From Dipteris shenzhenensis (taxonomy: Eukaryota > Polypodiophyta > Polypodiopsida > Gleicheniales), in the NCBI GenBank assembly GCA_047967505.1, contig CM106540.1: a stretch of 64,000 nt of DNA. One strand, 5' to 3'. This document shows positions 21,346 to 33,506 of this stretch, piece after piece. A program made the translations under genes and the position numbers. Each line of letters starts with the position of its first letter. The stretch's first letter is position 1. The notes under the pieces are model-generated. The model was given only the letters and a program-made list of their open reading frames with translations. It was not told the origin of the DNA and made no database searches.

Positions 21346-22760
21346 CCCCCTCGCCGGCGGCTCCCTACCCTACTAACTAGCTAACCTACACTAACTAAAA
21401 GCAAGGGCCCTAAGGCCCTTGCTAGTGCAAGCGGCCACACGAGGTGGTGCATGTAGACATGCTCGCAGCGGCCCGCCAGTAGCGGCCACGGCAATGCACG
21501 CTGCTCCCACCCTGCCGGCGTCTCTATCAATCGCGCGCTGGTCTGCTGTTCCCACCCCGCCGGCACCCCTCCACTCCGTCTCCACACTGCGCCCCACTCC
21601 GCGATGCCCCACCCCATCGGTGCCTCTGCCAGTCATGCATCGCTCTGTGGCTCCCACCCCGTGATGCCCCTAGCCGCGCACCTCTCCCCGCTCTGCGACG
21701 CCCCTGATCGTGCACCTCTCCCCTCCCCTCACCTTTCTCCCCTGCGCTCCCCCTCTCTCCACCACCCTCTCCCCTCTGATCCTTTGCACTCCCCCTTTTG
21801 TACCCTGTCCCCTCTCCCCTTCGCTCCCCTGTGCTACCCCCCTCAGACCCCCCCCCCCCCCGCCACCGCTGCCATCAGGGAAGCCCGCCCCACGTGAGTC
21901 TTTTAAAAAAAAAAGGCCCCCCCTGTGCCGCCGCCATGAACCACCCCCCCACACAGGCTCAGATTTAAAAATTAAAAAAAAAACTAACTAACTAACCAAC
22001 CTAATATTGACCTTAGGTTAGGTTAACTAACAATAGGTTAGTTTAACCTTAGATTAGTTTTAGGTTAGTATTAACTTTAGTTAGGTTAGTCGGTTAGTTA
22101 GGTTACGATAACCTAGGTTAGTTAGGCTAACCTAGGTTCGGTTAGGATTCCCCTCAGTTAGGGTAGACTAACTCTTCAGTTAGTAACTAACTACAGTTAG
22201 TCAAACCTCTCAGTTATAGTAACTAGGAGGATCTAGGTTAGTTACCTTAACTAGAGTCACTTGGTTTCAACCCCTCAGTTGGACCTAAAGTCCATTCACA
22301 CCATCCTTAGGACACACCTCCCCAAAAAAACCAACAGTTTACCCCTACTTTACCCCCTCATAATTCATCCATTTGGGACCCAAAGTGAGCCCCGTTTGAA
22401 CCCATATTTCACACACAGAAACACCACACTACGGGGTATTTTTGCAACCCATTACACACCATTTCAGCATTCCTAGCACTCGTTCATTTGCACCCCCATG
22501 TGGGCCTCGTTTCGCACAAATTCGCTCATATTTTCATGCCATGACCTCCAATTAACGATCCGTCTACACCAGCACATTTCCCTACAAATGTAGGACAATC
22601 TTAGGCACATTATTAACATGACGGTCCCTACACAAACTAACACCACTCTAACCCTCCTAACAAAGCTACATCCACACCCACACTTGTGGCAGAGACACCC
22701 TTGGCAAATCTCGCCCAATCTGCATGTAGCTTGTACCACACACTTTCATTACACACTCTC
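21346..22760 (+). other. N1 leader (gypsy-family 5' untranslated region)
   Basis: It matches the G1 and G2 leaders in order: a CpG-rich block (21346-21960, compare 43540-44150), a GTTAG/CTAAC-rich block (21975-22250, compare 44160-44490 and 57940-58200) and a conserved single-copy block (22255-22730, compare 44490-44950) with TGGTTTCAACCCCTC and CAAACTAACACCACTCTAAC. From about 22731 similarity switches to the G1 region after pol (CACACACTTTCATT, compare 51539). The gag-pol genes are thus skipped. No coding role is supported for the open frames here. Confidence 0.75.
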
Positions 22761-22889
22761 AAAGCATGTATAAAAAAAGATATCTCTCTCACACACACAC
22801 ACAGAAAGGTCATACTGACATGCCAATCAATCTAATGATCAATGGTTTACTACATGCACATGGATGCAGGCTCAAAAAAGATACCGCCA

Positions 22890-24179
22890 CTAAAGATGAT
22901 GCGTAGAAAGAGCCCACCGCCTCAACCACAGGAACCCCCTCCAGAGTTTGCAGCCATCTACATCCTCTCAACCATGGAAACCACAGGCCTTCGTGGTCCA
23001 AAGTGATAGCTCCGAAGAAGATTTAGTGCATGACCAAGCAGAACAAATGCCACCCCATTCACAACCACCAGCCTACATAGCCATTGACAAGGCCCAATCA
23101 CTGGAACTTGTCTAGCCACCCACATTGACTTATGCTCTTTCCCAGGAACCAAGATCTTACTTAGAGCAATGGAGTCTAGGCAGTTTGCATGAGAGCCTCA
23201 AATCCTTGGAGGATAGTCCTACCTTGACCACCTACATCAAGGACTTTCTCCATTCTTACTACTCCAGCAATGCAAAGGATGGCAAGTACAGTACAATCAC
23301 TATATATAGCAGAGCCCACTCAACATTATCCTCGATAGTATAGTCATTCAAAGGTCTTTCTCGCTGCCAAAACAAGGTGGCAAATACCCTAAACGGTCTG
23401 TAATGCAAAGTTTATGGAAGTACAGTCTCTCCTCACCAAGGGCACACTGATCCATAGAGATGGCATATTGATTTCGCATAATCCTTGACCATCACCTCAA
23501 GGAAGCAGCATAATTCCTATCCACAATCCTGAGAATTAAGTACGGCAAAGATCGCTCCCTTCCACTCTGCACATTTGTTTTGCTGAGTAGGAAGCTAAAA
23601 CAAGACTGGATAAAGCACTTCGTCATCTTCTTTACCAAGAAACTCGATGGTTCTTTAGGCCAAAAATGTAAAATTCCACACTTATTGGCTATAATCAGCA
23701 AAAAAGAACTACAAGAAAGAGAAATGACTCTACCCCAATCACCAAAACCAATTGAGGAGTTGGACATACCCTTCTCACTAGTATGGGAGCTATCACCAAC
23801 TTCTCCAACTATCACATTGATAAGTGTAGATGCCTTAGCAGAAGTACCTATTCTAGATGTCGGGATTATAGAATTGCCCCACGAGATGCTACAGCTCGGT
23901 GCACAACTGCAACCAATTAGTCTCCACCAACAGCACCAACCAGAGCTCAAGACAAGATCGGCACCCGAACCTGAGGAAAGATCGGCACCAGAGCCTGAGA
24001 CTACATCAGCACTCGAATCGCCCATCAACATCATGCCAGACGATGAGCCACAAGGGGAGCTAGTGCCAGATCAGCAATATGACTATTGTACACAAGGGAC
24101 TGAAATGCCATTGGAACAACCTCCCCCAAGTACTACAGAATCATCGGGATGGCTACATGGGCACCACTTGTATCAGTAA
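22890..24179 (+). pseudogene. N1 unrecognised coding region, part 1
   Basis: Plus-strand open segments with ordinary, non-repetitive composition but several frameshifts and stops: a proline/glutamine-rich start (KSPPPQPQEPPPEF near 22895), then 23125-23343 (SYLEQWSLGSLHESLKSLED) and 23580-24179 (199 codons, with a duplicated SAPEPE motif, proline/glutamate-rich at its C-terminus). I do not recognise a family: there is no zinc knuckle, protease, reverse transcriptase or integrase motif. Because it sits between the leader and 3' end of a gypsy relative, it is probably the former cargo or Gag-like protein of a non-autonomous element. Confidence 0.4.
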
Positions 24180-24485
24180 TATCACCAGACCTCATCACCA
24201 TCTGTCATTCTCTCGGGGGGGTCACTCATCATATGTAACCCTATCACGTGAGTTCAACAGAAGGATATTTTTTATTTCTAAAATTTACAGAAATAAATAT
24301 ACATAAGGGACTATTTAAAATAGTTTTGGGAAAAATTTACAGATTTGTATAGAAAAGGGATATATTTTATTAATAAAAAAATTTACAGATAAGGGATTTT
24401 AGAAATAGGCCTTGAACGCACGTGGTATAGAGGGTTTATACATAGTGACCCCCCCGAGGTCATTCTCCAACATCAAGCTAGCCAA
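24180..24485. other. Gap inside N1 coding region
   Basis: AT-rich, with a repeated AAATTTACAGA(A/T) motif (near 24281, 24336 and 24381). Two occurrences of GGGGGGTCAC/GACCCCCC near 24218 and 24448 are inverted relative to each other and bracket the segment, so a small inserted element is possible. The matches are short. Confidence 0.35.
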
Positions 24486-25357
24486 ATGATCCAAATGTCA
24501 GAACTATTCACTAGCTTGGCCAAGGAAGAATATGCAAGAGAATTGGAAAGGCAGACTGCATCAGAAATCAAAGATCAATTCCAGGAAATCACCATAAAGG
24601 TCAAGGCACTTTGGGCACAGATAGATGAGAAGGAGGTAGAAGAAGTAAGTGCACATGAACCAAGCTCTTCAAGCTCAAGAGAAGGCAGTAAGGGATGTGA
24701 CCTCCAACCTCCACCAAAGTCAAACACAGCTGACTGCGGCAGTAGAAGCAATGGCAACCCTTCAGACCTACTATAACTCCTTGACATCTGCAGATGCGCA
24801 ATGGACGGAGGTAGTGGCAAAAGCTCGACTCACTCTAATTCACAAAGAAGAAGAGCTCCAGGATTGCAAAGACAAGCTTGAAGGTCTACATGAAACAATC
24901 TTTGGTAGTACGTGCCTTCAGCATTGATGAGCTTACAAGGGAATGCAGAATCTTAAAAGACCATCTTGCTACCATTCAAGAGGCTAGCACTTCACAAGAA
25001 CAAGTCTTGGACCAATGGTCCAATACCACTGAAGACATTCCTCAATAGGCAAAGGTCACCTTGCAAATGAGAAAGCTTAAGGAGGCGTACACAACCATCT
25101 ACCATCAATACAAAGAAAAAATGAATGAGATGCACTCCCAAAAAATAATCATCTCCAAGCTTGAACTCCAATTGCTAGTGTGCAACAATGAGGCATTGGA
25201 AGACAATACCAATGACACCCCACTACAATCCACAACAGTGGTGTACCAAGAGCTTGTGGCTGCTCTACAAGTGAAAGATCACCTCAACACATGCATGCTT
25301 ATCCAATGGAAGCGACTCCAAATCAGAATCATATCTGCTCATCCAACAATCAACTAG
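24486..25357 (+). pseudogene. N1 unrecognised coiled-coil coding region, part 2
   Basis: Adjacent frames 24486-24776, 24649-24927 and 25061-25357 give, in order, charged helical sequence such as YARELERQTASEIKDQFQE, QSQTQLTAAVEAMATLQTYY and EEELQDCKDKLEGL, then MRKLKEAYTTIYHQYKEKMN. The heptad-like pattern of hydrophobic residues suggests a long coiled coil broken by frameshifts near 24650 and stops near 24928 and 25048. Family unknown. Coiled coils occur in some retroelement Gag proteins, but also in many other proteins. Confidence 0.45.
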
Positions 25358-25406
25358 GAACGTTCCATCGGGACAAAAACCTTGCACATAATTTGCCAAG
25401 ACTTGT

Positions 25407-26778
25407 TTGAAGATGAGAAAAATATCTTCTGCCTGTCTACACATGTCGGGCAGGATGGATGCTTTCATTGCATATGTTTGTCTCATGGGTAGTCCTCCCC
25501 TTAGGGTTATTGCAGGTTTGTTGCCATTGCTACAAAGGCCATCCCTATTATTTGCATCGCACGACCTAACCGACATCCCACCCATGAAGCTGATCATCCC
25601 CTCGCGCCAACAAAAAGAAGTGTCGGAAGATGACAAGGCCTATCTCACATCCAACTTTCCATATCTAACCACTCTTTCAGCCAACATCATAACCTCACTT
25701 ACCCTTGCTGCTACCACACTCTTAACCTTCCCCGAGCTCCATCCTAACATCTATTCCCTCCATCGTCTCTTTGGTCATGCCTCTCACCATTTTCAACCAA
25801 CCCAACACTCGCAAACTTACGAGCCCCTCACACCTAGCTTTTTCCCCTCCCTTGCTTATCCTACCCTTGAGGATTACGAAGCTGCTCAAACCATTTGCCC
25901 AGTTCTTCCCCCCCTCCCCTCTGCTCCCCCTTCCACCACTCACTCTACCATATTTCTCCCCAATATCCCCCAATTCTCTCCCTGCCCTATCATCACCTCT
26001 GACACTTCTGGTGCTTCCATCAGTAGAAAATGACACAGTATTTGATTTTGAATATCAAGATTCGGATAATCCAATTTGTACGCCCATGCCAAGTTCCAAT
26101 GATGGGTATGATTTCGATGAGATACCACTTCTCGGTAACCCCATCAAGGAATTTTGGAGCAAATATCCTGATATGAAAACTCGAGGTGGATGGACCCTGG
26201 ACAACTTTCCTACCAACCTTCGTCAGCATCAAATTAGTGAAGGTCAGATTAGCAAGTTGGATCCACAACTTGATTGGTGCCATCCCAAGCTCTTTGATGT
26301 AATCTTCTTAAAGGAGTACTTATGGGCACCTCCATGTCTCAGAACCCATCCCAAGTTCTATGCAGTTCCACAGCATAAAAGATGGGAAGCCAACATACAC
26401 ACTTTGGCTAAAGATCGAGTCATTAATTGGCCAATGATCGAACCCTACTCTGGTGTAGAATGGAATATCCAAGGCACAATGGTCCAAGCACTTGAGCAGC
26501 ATGAACAAATAATGCGCGGCAACATTGATCGCTTCCTTCGCTAAAGTGCTATATTCTGTAAAACATTGGAATTCATTCTGGAGGTCCCATGTTACCTTGA
26601 TTCCCATTTGCCTCCACTCAGATTTAATCCCAACGAAAGGATTGATGCTCAGATTACAAGCCGGCTCTATCAAAGAGTGATCTTCTTAGAGGCATGCCAC
26701 ATATCTCTGTTTGAGCAAATGGTGGATACAGGCTACCTGGAAACTGTGCAAAAATTGTATGGTGCTAAGGCTTTATAG
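25407..26778 (+). pseudogene. N1 unrecognised coding region, part 3
   Basis: Frames 25407-26033 (208 codons, proline/serine-rich end) and 25771-26544 (257 codons) overlap; the second ends with a well-composed segment (WDNFPTNLRQ-like spacing, DWCHPKLFDVIFLKEYLW, EPYSGVEWNIQGTMVQALEQ). A further piece at 26566-26778 continues the theme (LFEQMVDTGYLETVQKLYG). No known domain is recognised. The coding segment ends within about 20 bp of sequence homologous to the gypsy 3' untranslated region, so it occupies the place where gag-pol would be. Confidence 0.45.
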
Positions 26779-26896
26779 CATGATCAACTGGCATGACACC
26801 AGTTCCACAGCCACTGGACTAAAAACATGGCAACCCATGTACGTGCTCGTAATCAGCCATCACCTGAGGACGGGTAATAAAATGGATCCGGGAGTA
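26779..26896 (+). other. N1 3' untranslated region and polypurine tract
   Basis: Shares GGACGGGTAATAAAATGGATCCGGGAGTA with G1 (52033-52061) and G0; the GGATCCGGGAG next to TGTTG is in the polypurine-tract position. Confidence 0.75.
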
Positions 26897-28082
26897 TGTT
26901 GACTCTGTGCAAACATGAACTTATGTAGAAAGAGAATGTGATACAACTTTGTGTTACAACTTTGTGATACAACTTTGTGTTACAACTTTGTGTTACAACT
27001 TCTACATACGACTTCTACATGTAGAAAGAAAATGTGTTACAACTTTGTGATACAACTTTGTGTTACAACTTTGTGTTACAACTTTGTGATACAACTTTGT
27101 GTTACAACTTTGTGATACAACTTTGTGTTACAACTTTTACATATGACTTCTACATGTAGAAAGAGAATGTGTTACAACTTTGTGATAGAACTTTGTGTTA
27201 CAATTCCTACATGTAGAGAGAGAAGCTCTCCAGCTTGTATAAATACCCCATAATGGAATGAAGCCCACACTCTTTGGGGCATTGTGTTGAGTCTACTTTG
27301 GTATTCCAAGCATTTGTCTCAAGTGTCCATGCTTCCTTGCACTCCACGTCCAAAAGCATGTCCTAACCTTGCAACCCATCCTCTCCCTCTCCTCCTTCCT
27401 CCTCCTCCTCTTTCCTCCTCCTCCCTCCTCCTTCCTCCTCCTCATCTCTCCTCCTCCTTCCTCCTCCTCCTCCCTCCTCTCTCTTCTTTCCCCCATGCTC
27501 TTACACCTTCTTCCTCTCCCACTCCTATGCTCCCCCTAAACCCTTTGTTTCTCAACCCTTAAAACTCCATGATCTACGAGGGAGATGAGTTATTCACCAT
27601 TTACTCTACCTCGAACCTTGGAACCCCCTTCTAAACCCTGAAACTCCTTCTAAACCTTGGAACCTCCTTCTGAACCTTGGATCCTTTTTCTAACCCTGGA
27701 CTCCTTCTAAACCCTGGAACTCCTAAACTCTGGAACCTCCTTCTAAACCCTAGAACCTCCTTCTAAACCCTGGAACCTCCTTTTGAACCTGGAACCTCCT
27801 TCTAACCCTTAAACTCCTCCTAAACCCTACAACCTCCCAATGAAGTCAAAAGCCTTTATTACCTCAACAAATATGATTTACGTTCCTTTTACACATGCAT
27901 GCACTTTGTTTGCTTACCACACTTAAGCCTACGTCTCTCGCCGGAACACGACTCAAGGTCCTAAGCTACACGTATACTACAATCGACAACTCTAATATAT
28001 CTGTAGGTGACAAAAAGCCTCAGAACCTTACATACGAAGAGAACCTAGCTCTTCCTACGAAAGTAGTAGGAAAGAGCCAACA
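26897..28082 (+). mobile_element. N1 3' LTR, complete
   Basis: TGTTGACTCTGTGCAAACATG...GGAAAGAGCCAACA, 1186 bp with TGTTG/CAACA inverted ends. It contains the ACAACTTTGTG minisatellite (26938-27190), TATAAAT at 27238-27244, the CCT tract (27375-27480) and the CCTGGAACCTCC repeats (27610-27800). It is the same family as G1 and G2, although the interior of the element is different. Confidence 0.9.
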
Positions 28083-29079
28083 AGAAGGGGGGAGGAAGAA
28101 GGGAAGAAGGAGAAGGGAGTGAGAGGGGATAGAGTGACAACCACAAAGGCACTACAATGGAAACAAGAGAACACCCAAAACACTCTCTTGGAAGAGAAGA
28201 GGGAGCTTGTATTCAAACTTATGCAAACCACAAATAAAGACCAAAGTCAAACTTTTGGCCTTTTATACAAGCCACCTTTGGAAGGGAGGGCCAACCCTTT
28301 TCCTTTTTAGCACTCTCCCTCACTTTAAAACCATGGGATCTTGGGCTTTTGTAGGGCACCAAGACATGTTGCTATTCTTACCGACTCTCCCTACTAGCAG
28401 AAATAGCACTTGTGTGAACCATATTAAAGTGCTTGGGACAAACCTAGTGGTAGGAGGTGGTCCTAACCGGTTTCCAAATAGCGCTTGTGTTAGTGTTGCC
28501 ACTCCTAGGCTCGGGTGATTTGGGGATCAAACTCCTTGACTGCCCTCACACCTTCACCTTTTTGTGGTAATGCATGATGCATGAGACTCAAACTTGGAGT
28601 GGTGAGACTCAGCTTCATCGGGACACTCAACAGTAATGATGTCTTGGGATGATATTTAGGGAACAAACTCCCTAAGTTTTGAGCTATACTCCTTTCACGG
28701 CTATTTCCATTGGCATCGCTATTTCCTGTGGATGTGGATCTAAAAAGTGCAAGGCGCATGCACTCTTCATGGCTCAAAAGTGTGCATCTCCTTGTTCCAA
28801 CACCTCCTTGTTCTGGCAGGTGGGGACAGCTAGAACATACAACTAGTTCACGTGCCTGGGATCTTTGGACTTTTGGGTAGGCTTGGGGTCTTTGGGGATC
28901 AAACTCCCTAAGTTTAAGCTATACTCCTTGCATGTGCAAATTGCTTGTAATCTTTGACCTTGGTGTATTTGGGTATCAAACTCCATTGAGCTTGTCCTGT
29001 TGAAGTAGATCATTCAGCTTGGTCACCTTTACTCATTGATTACCTTGCATTGGGCAGTTGTGCTTTGTAGATGTTAACA
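28083..29079 (-). mobile_element. Possible LTR of an unrecognised minus-strand element
   Basis: Read on the minus strand, TGTTAACATCTAC begins at 29079 directly after a purine-rich AATAGGAAAGGGTGCA. A TATA box TATAAAAG lies at 28260-28267, about 810 bp in. The motif GGGGATCAAACTCC or close forms recurs at about 28513, 28660, 28892 and 28970. These are LTR-like features, but the second LTR was not found and the far end is cut by the N1 LTR at 28082. It could equally be ordinary regulatory DNA. Confidence 0.35.
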
Positions 29080-29090
29080 TGCACCCTTTC

Positions 29091-32000
29091 CTATTGCTGA
29101 TATGTCCTTGGGTCAGCCACACTGGAGGAGGGTGGTGGAGAGGATGGCATAGTGGTCCAGTTGCCTGAACATGAGGCAAGCGAGGTATGAGTGGTACCTC
29201 CAAAAATGGGTGGCATGCATATCCTCGTAATTGTAGAGGTGATGCCCGTGGAGGTTGTGGACATGTAGGTAGAGGTGGAGGTCCTAAAACTGAGATGGAA
29301 AAACGTAAGGGTTGAAGACAATTTGGTTGGTCAGATTGTGAATGTGCTCATTGATGGGGCGGCTGTGGGTGGGAAGATCATGGAGGAGTAAGAGGATGAG
29401 GCGATTGAAGTGGACAGCGGCGATGACGATTGGATTTGGGATGGAGCCATAGGTGTCGTTGAATGACTAGAGGTGAAAGAAAAACCTTCATGCGTCATTT
29501 ATTTTGAGAAGTTGTACTTCGGAAAATTATACAACACATTAGGGTCATGTTGCTGGAGAGCTCAAAAGGCAGCCCAAGTCCAACGTCGTTCCATGGACAA
29601 TGTAGAGTGGGTGGACTCGACGATTGATGGGCGCACTACTGTAGTAGCTCTGAAATTTCTCCAGCTTCAAAAAGGGGAGCTGCCAATTGGGCTATAAATC
29701 AGCATCTACATCGATCGCTGGGATTGGGGGTGTCAGGGGCGAGGTTGTATCCTCCTCTTGTGTGCTTGGGATGCACTTGTTGCCACTTGTTGAATGATTG
29801 GGTGATGAATTGTGTGAGAGGGAGCACCTCCAAAATTTTGTAGAGATGGAGGTTGGAGCCCTCGAGCTAGCACTTCCAATGGTGCATGAGCACATTATCT
29901 AATAACTATTGGAAGGACTACAAGTTTGGACGCCAATGAACATTCTCAGGAGGAGACCTTGGTGGGGATGGCGGAGCTTCGTCATCAACAAGCGGCATTG
30001 GATCTATCTCTGGGGGGCCTGTAGGAGTCGTGGCATTGGTGCTTTGTACAAAATGGGTTGCTTTGAGGAGCGTGTTGAATCCCTCATCAAGGAGGTCGAT
30101 CGAAGTGTTGGAGGTGATGGACAGGGAGGGTCTGTGCCCTGTAATGGTGGTGTTGGAGGCATTGGATGAGTACTCAGGCAGTGTTGTCCAAGGGAGAGGA
30201 GGTTGGGTAGCTTGTTGGGTGGGTTGGGTGGGATCTAATGCAGGTGGTAGTGGAATATCTGCAGGGGGTCAGGTGTATGAAAGAGGGTGATTGCATTTTG
30301 TTCTTCGTCCTTGGATATTTCTTCAGGTTATGCTATGTGAATTGTTTCAAAATTGCTCACCAAGGACTCAAGTGAGTCTTGGAGAGCTTGTAGCATCCAA
30401 TTAAATATTATTATTATTCTGAGGGGACGATATGTGGTGGTCTTATAGGCCACAAGGTGTCCTTCAGCTTCGACTGTGGAGACTTGGCCGTAGGTCTGCA
30501 TCCAAGTTATGTCTCCATGCATACTTTTGGGAGTGTAGATCCATGGCTTGAGTTCCTCGAGTTTTGTGAGTTGCATCACTTCATCGTCCGCATGATAATT
30601 AAGGGACTCAGTGATGACATGGCACTAGCCTTGAAAATTGAGAAGAATGGGATGTGAGGATAGGGTTTGTAGATCGAAGGGGCAAAGAAGAGATAGGGAG
30701 GTGGACTAAAGGTCAAGAGAAAAATACGACATGGCTAAGATGGGGCTGCAGTGGTCAAGGATGGAGGATGGTTTGAAGGGCATTGGGTGGTAGTGGAGTA
30801 GTGAGGTCTAGGTGGAAGGTGAGGATTTGTGTGCGGAGTGCATTGAAGTGAAGTTTGAAGGAATTGGACGATGGTGCGTGGTGCAAGTGTATACGTGGCT
30901 AACTGTGCAGACACCTCCTGGTACATCATAAACTCATGTTGCTCGCGATCTTCCAACCCTAACTCCTCCGAGTGGCCAGTGGCATGCTGTCTTTTGATTT
31001 TTTCCTCGAGGCTTACCATGAGGCTCCTCTCTTGTGCTAGAAGATCCTGTAGGGAGAAAATCTGTTGGTCGTGGGTCTCCTGGGTGTAGAGTACTACTTC
31101 TCTACCTATGCTTACTGCTCCAGTGTCATGTGTAGGGCCGCTTCTCTCTTTTTTGCCTATTCCATACATGTTTGGACCAGGGATTCGCTAGTGGCGAGGT
31201 CATCTTTGACTTTCATCAGCTCTTGCACCTTAGCCCAATATTCTTTAGCTCAATGTAGTGTGGCCTAGCCTGTTGCTTGTGCTGCCGACCATTGTACTGG
31301 CTTTCTTGTGCCAAGAGCTGGGCTTGGATGAGGTTGGAGGAGAGTTGTGAGGCTTGCTCCTGCCTACTTTGTAAGATCATGCAAGCGACTTGCAGCAGTT
31401 GTACCATGGCTTCAAAGAGGTTCATCTCCATGATGTCGGCATGTGATAATTGTTCTGCCATCATATGGCTGTATCCTCCCGTTGCCCTATACTGGGGCAT
31501 GCTGCAAAATTGTATGGCCTCTACTAGGCCTACCCATGGTGTGGAAGAGGTGCCTGTGGTGAAGGATGCTATCTCCTGAGGGGTGGTAGAGATTGAGATG
31601 AAGGGTGCAGCGCGGGATGTCAGCATATTTTGGGCTCCTGTATGGAGATCGATTTCGATGGTGTCATCACTCTGGAGGTCTTCAATGAGAATAGGCCCTC
31701 CTTACACCTATTTGCCCTTATCCTGAGGACCTAACCACTGCATGCATAGTTGTCATTGTACGAATTCATGCAACTGGCTTTCCTCATATTGGTTGAGCAG
31801 CTAACTTGGTTCCAATTGCACTAAGGTGATCAGAGTGGCACTTGGCTTTGTCCTCGCCCTCTTGGGCTTGGTTTCTGTCTCTTCTTGCTCGATCTGTACT
31901 GGACCGATGGTAGATTTCTTGGCGAGTTCGAAGCTGATGGGTGGATGCTGGCTTTTGAGGTAATAGAGGACCGACATGTACATCATTGGATTGCCTATGA

Positions 32001-32976
32001 CGTCCCCATGGGTGCTGAGGTCATCTCTCATCTGGCTACAGTAGTAGTCAACCCAGCTCATCTATTGCATGTTCACCATTTGCAACAAGATATTTGGCAC
32101 CACAGATTGATGATGATCCATGTGGTTCACTTGAGTGAGCCATTGCAAGGCTCTTGTTGGTCACTCTACCTCGCGGGCTTGTAGATGGTGTTGAACTGGA
32201 TGCGGCCTCTGCACTTGTGGCAGTCGTAGGGACAGACCTTCTTTAGGGAGTTGAGGCTCTTCTTTTGCTTGGAATATTTTTTTGCCACCACTGGCAGGTG
32301 GAATACTGCTCGTACCATGTTCTGATTGATCTAGTAGTGGTGGGGGTTGCCTACTGCATCTCTCATGACACCGATGTTGGTGTTGTTGTTGTATGTCTTG
32401 AGGAATTCTGCTACTCTTCTGCTAGCAGCTTCATGTCCAGGTGGCATGGGAAGTGGTCTACTACTCTCTACAAGCCTGAAAAGTTAAGGGCTTCCACGAT
32501 TGTCGGGACTTGGAGGGTGGCGTATGCAGGCTATGGTGTGGTAGTTGAGGGTGTAGTCGTGAACCTCAAAGGTGAAGTGCAAGTGGATCATGCAAGAATT
32601 TAGAACTTGGAGCCATGCTTCTCCCAATGGCGAGTGCGCTTGTGAATGCACGATCTTGTATTCACCAATGGTGTGCACCGAGGTGCGCTTCCATGTTTTC
32701 GTCAGGTGGTTCCTGTCGTGGTTGGCTCTCCCGAGTCACCTGTCTGGTGGAGGTTTCTTCATGTTGTAAGTCCACTGAGGGTATTTTCTCTGGCATTTGA
32801 ATTGTGGCCAAAGGAGTGCTTTGGGAATCTGAGGGGGCCATGGCCTCTAGAATAGGGCAAGGGTGGAAATCCAGGTGCATCTCTAATTCGAAAAAGTCAT
32901 GTTCAGACTCCATGGCAAATAGAAGTGGAAGTTGCATGATGAGGGAATCGATAAATGAAGAGGAACAGGACATCAA
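29091..32976 (-). pseudogene. Degraded minus-strand coding region, partly coiled-coil, unrecognised
   Basis: Starting from an ATG at 32976 (or 32913), minus-strand segments are 32662-32976 (acidic/Pro/Gln-rich, FFELEMHLDFHPCPILEAM), 31801-32061 (VDYYCSQMRDDLSTHGDV; lysine-rich end), 31216-31626 (glutamine-rich helix, MAEQLSHADIMEMNLFEAMV) and 30735-31169 (coiled coil, LQDLLAQERSLMVSLEEKIK), then weaker pieces to about 29.1 kb (29692-29895). Stops and frameshifts separate them. No retroelement enzyme or host family is recognised. Its helical, glutamine-rich character recalls, without clear identity, the N1 cargo. It may be a gag-like product of the element whose possible LTR lies at 28.1-29.1 kb. 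Confidence 0.35.
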
Positions 32977-33087
32977 TTTGCTGGTGGAGGTGGAGAAGAA
33001 GTGGGCAGGAAACTGTCAGATTTCTTGACAAATTTTGACAAAGTTTGGCTTCAACAGCGATGGGAATGAACCGGCGGGGTAGGCTTG

Positions 33088-33095
33088 CTTTTATA
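33088..33095 (-). promoter_or_regulatory. TATA box
   Basis: On the minus strand AATCTATAAAAGC places a consensus TATAAAAG about 112 bp upstream of the ATG at 32976 of the unrecognised minus-strand coding region. Assigned by match and position only. Confidence 0.45.
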
Positions 33096-33274
33096 GATTT
33101 CTATCCCCCCCACTGGCAGTATACTGGTATGGTGATGGTTGGTGCTGAATTTGATGGCGATGATTGGTGCAAAGTATGTTAGGCCATAGCTAGCACGATA
33201 CGCAAATGGTGACAGGGTGGTGCTGCGTTGGATGGTGACGACTCGATGAGGATCATGATCACAATAGTCGATGG

Positions 33275-33506
33275 CAGTGAATGCTTTGAGAACAATTGAC
33301 GGTGAATGATTCGGCGATGATCGATGGTGAATGCTTCGGCGATGGTCAATGGTGAATGCTTCGGTGACAGTCAGTGGTGAACGCTTCGGTGATGGTTGGT
33401 GGTGAATGCTTTGGTGTGACGGTCGGTGGTAAACGCTGCAACGATGGTTGGTGGTGAACGCTTTGGTGACGGTTGATGGTGAACGCTTTAGCAATGGTCG
33501 GTGCAG
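33275..33506. repeat. 25-bp minisatellite
   Basis: Nine or so diverged tandem copies of GAATGCTTCGGTGATGGTCA plus five bases, mostly 25 bp long (one of 27 bp). It lies about 180 bp upstream of the minus-strand TATA box. Open frames across it (repeating AFT/SIHH words on the minus strand) are a product of the repeat. Confidence 0.85.
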
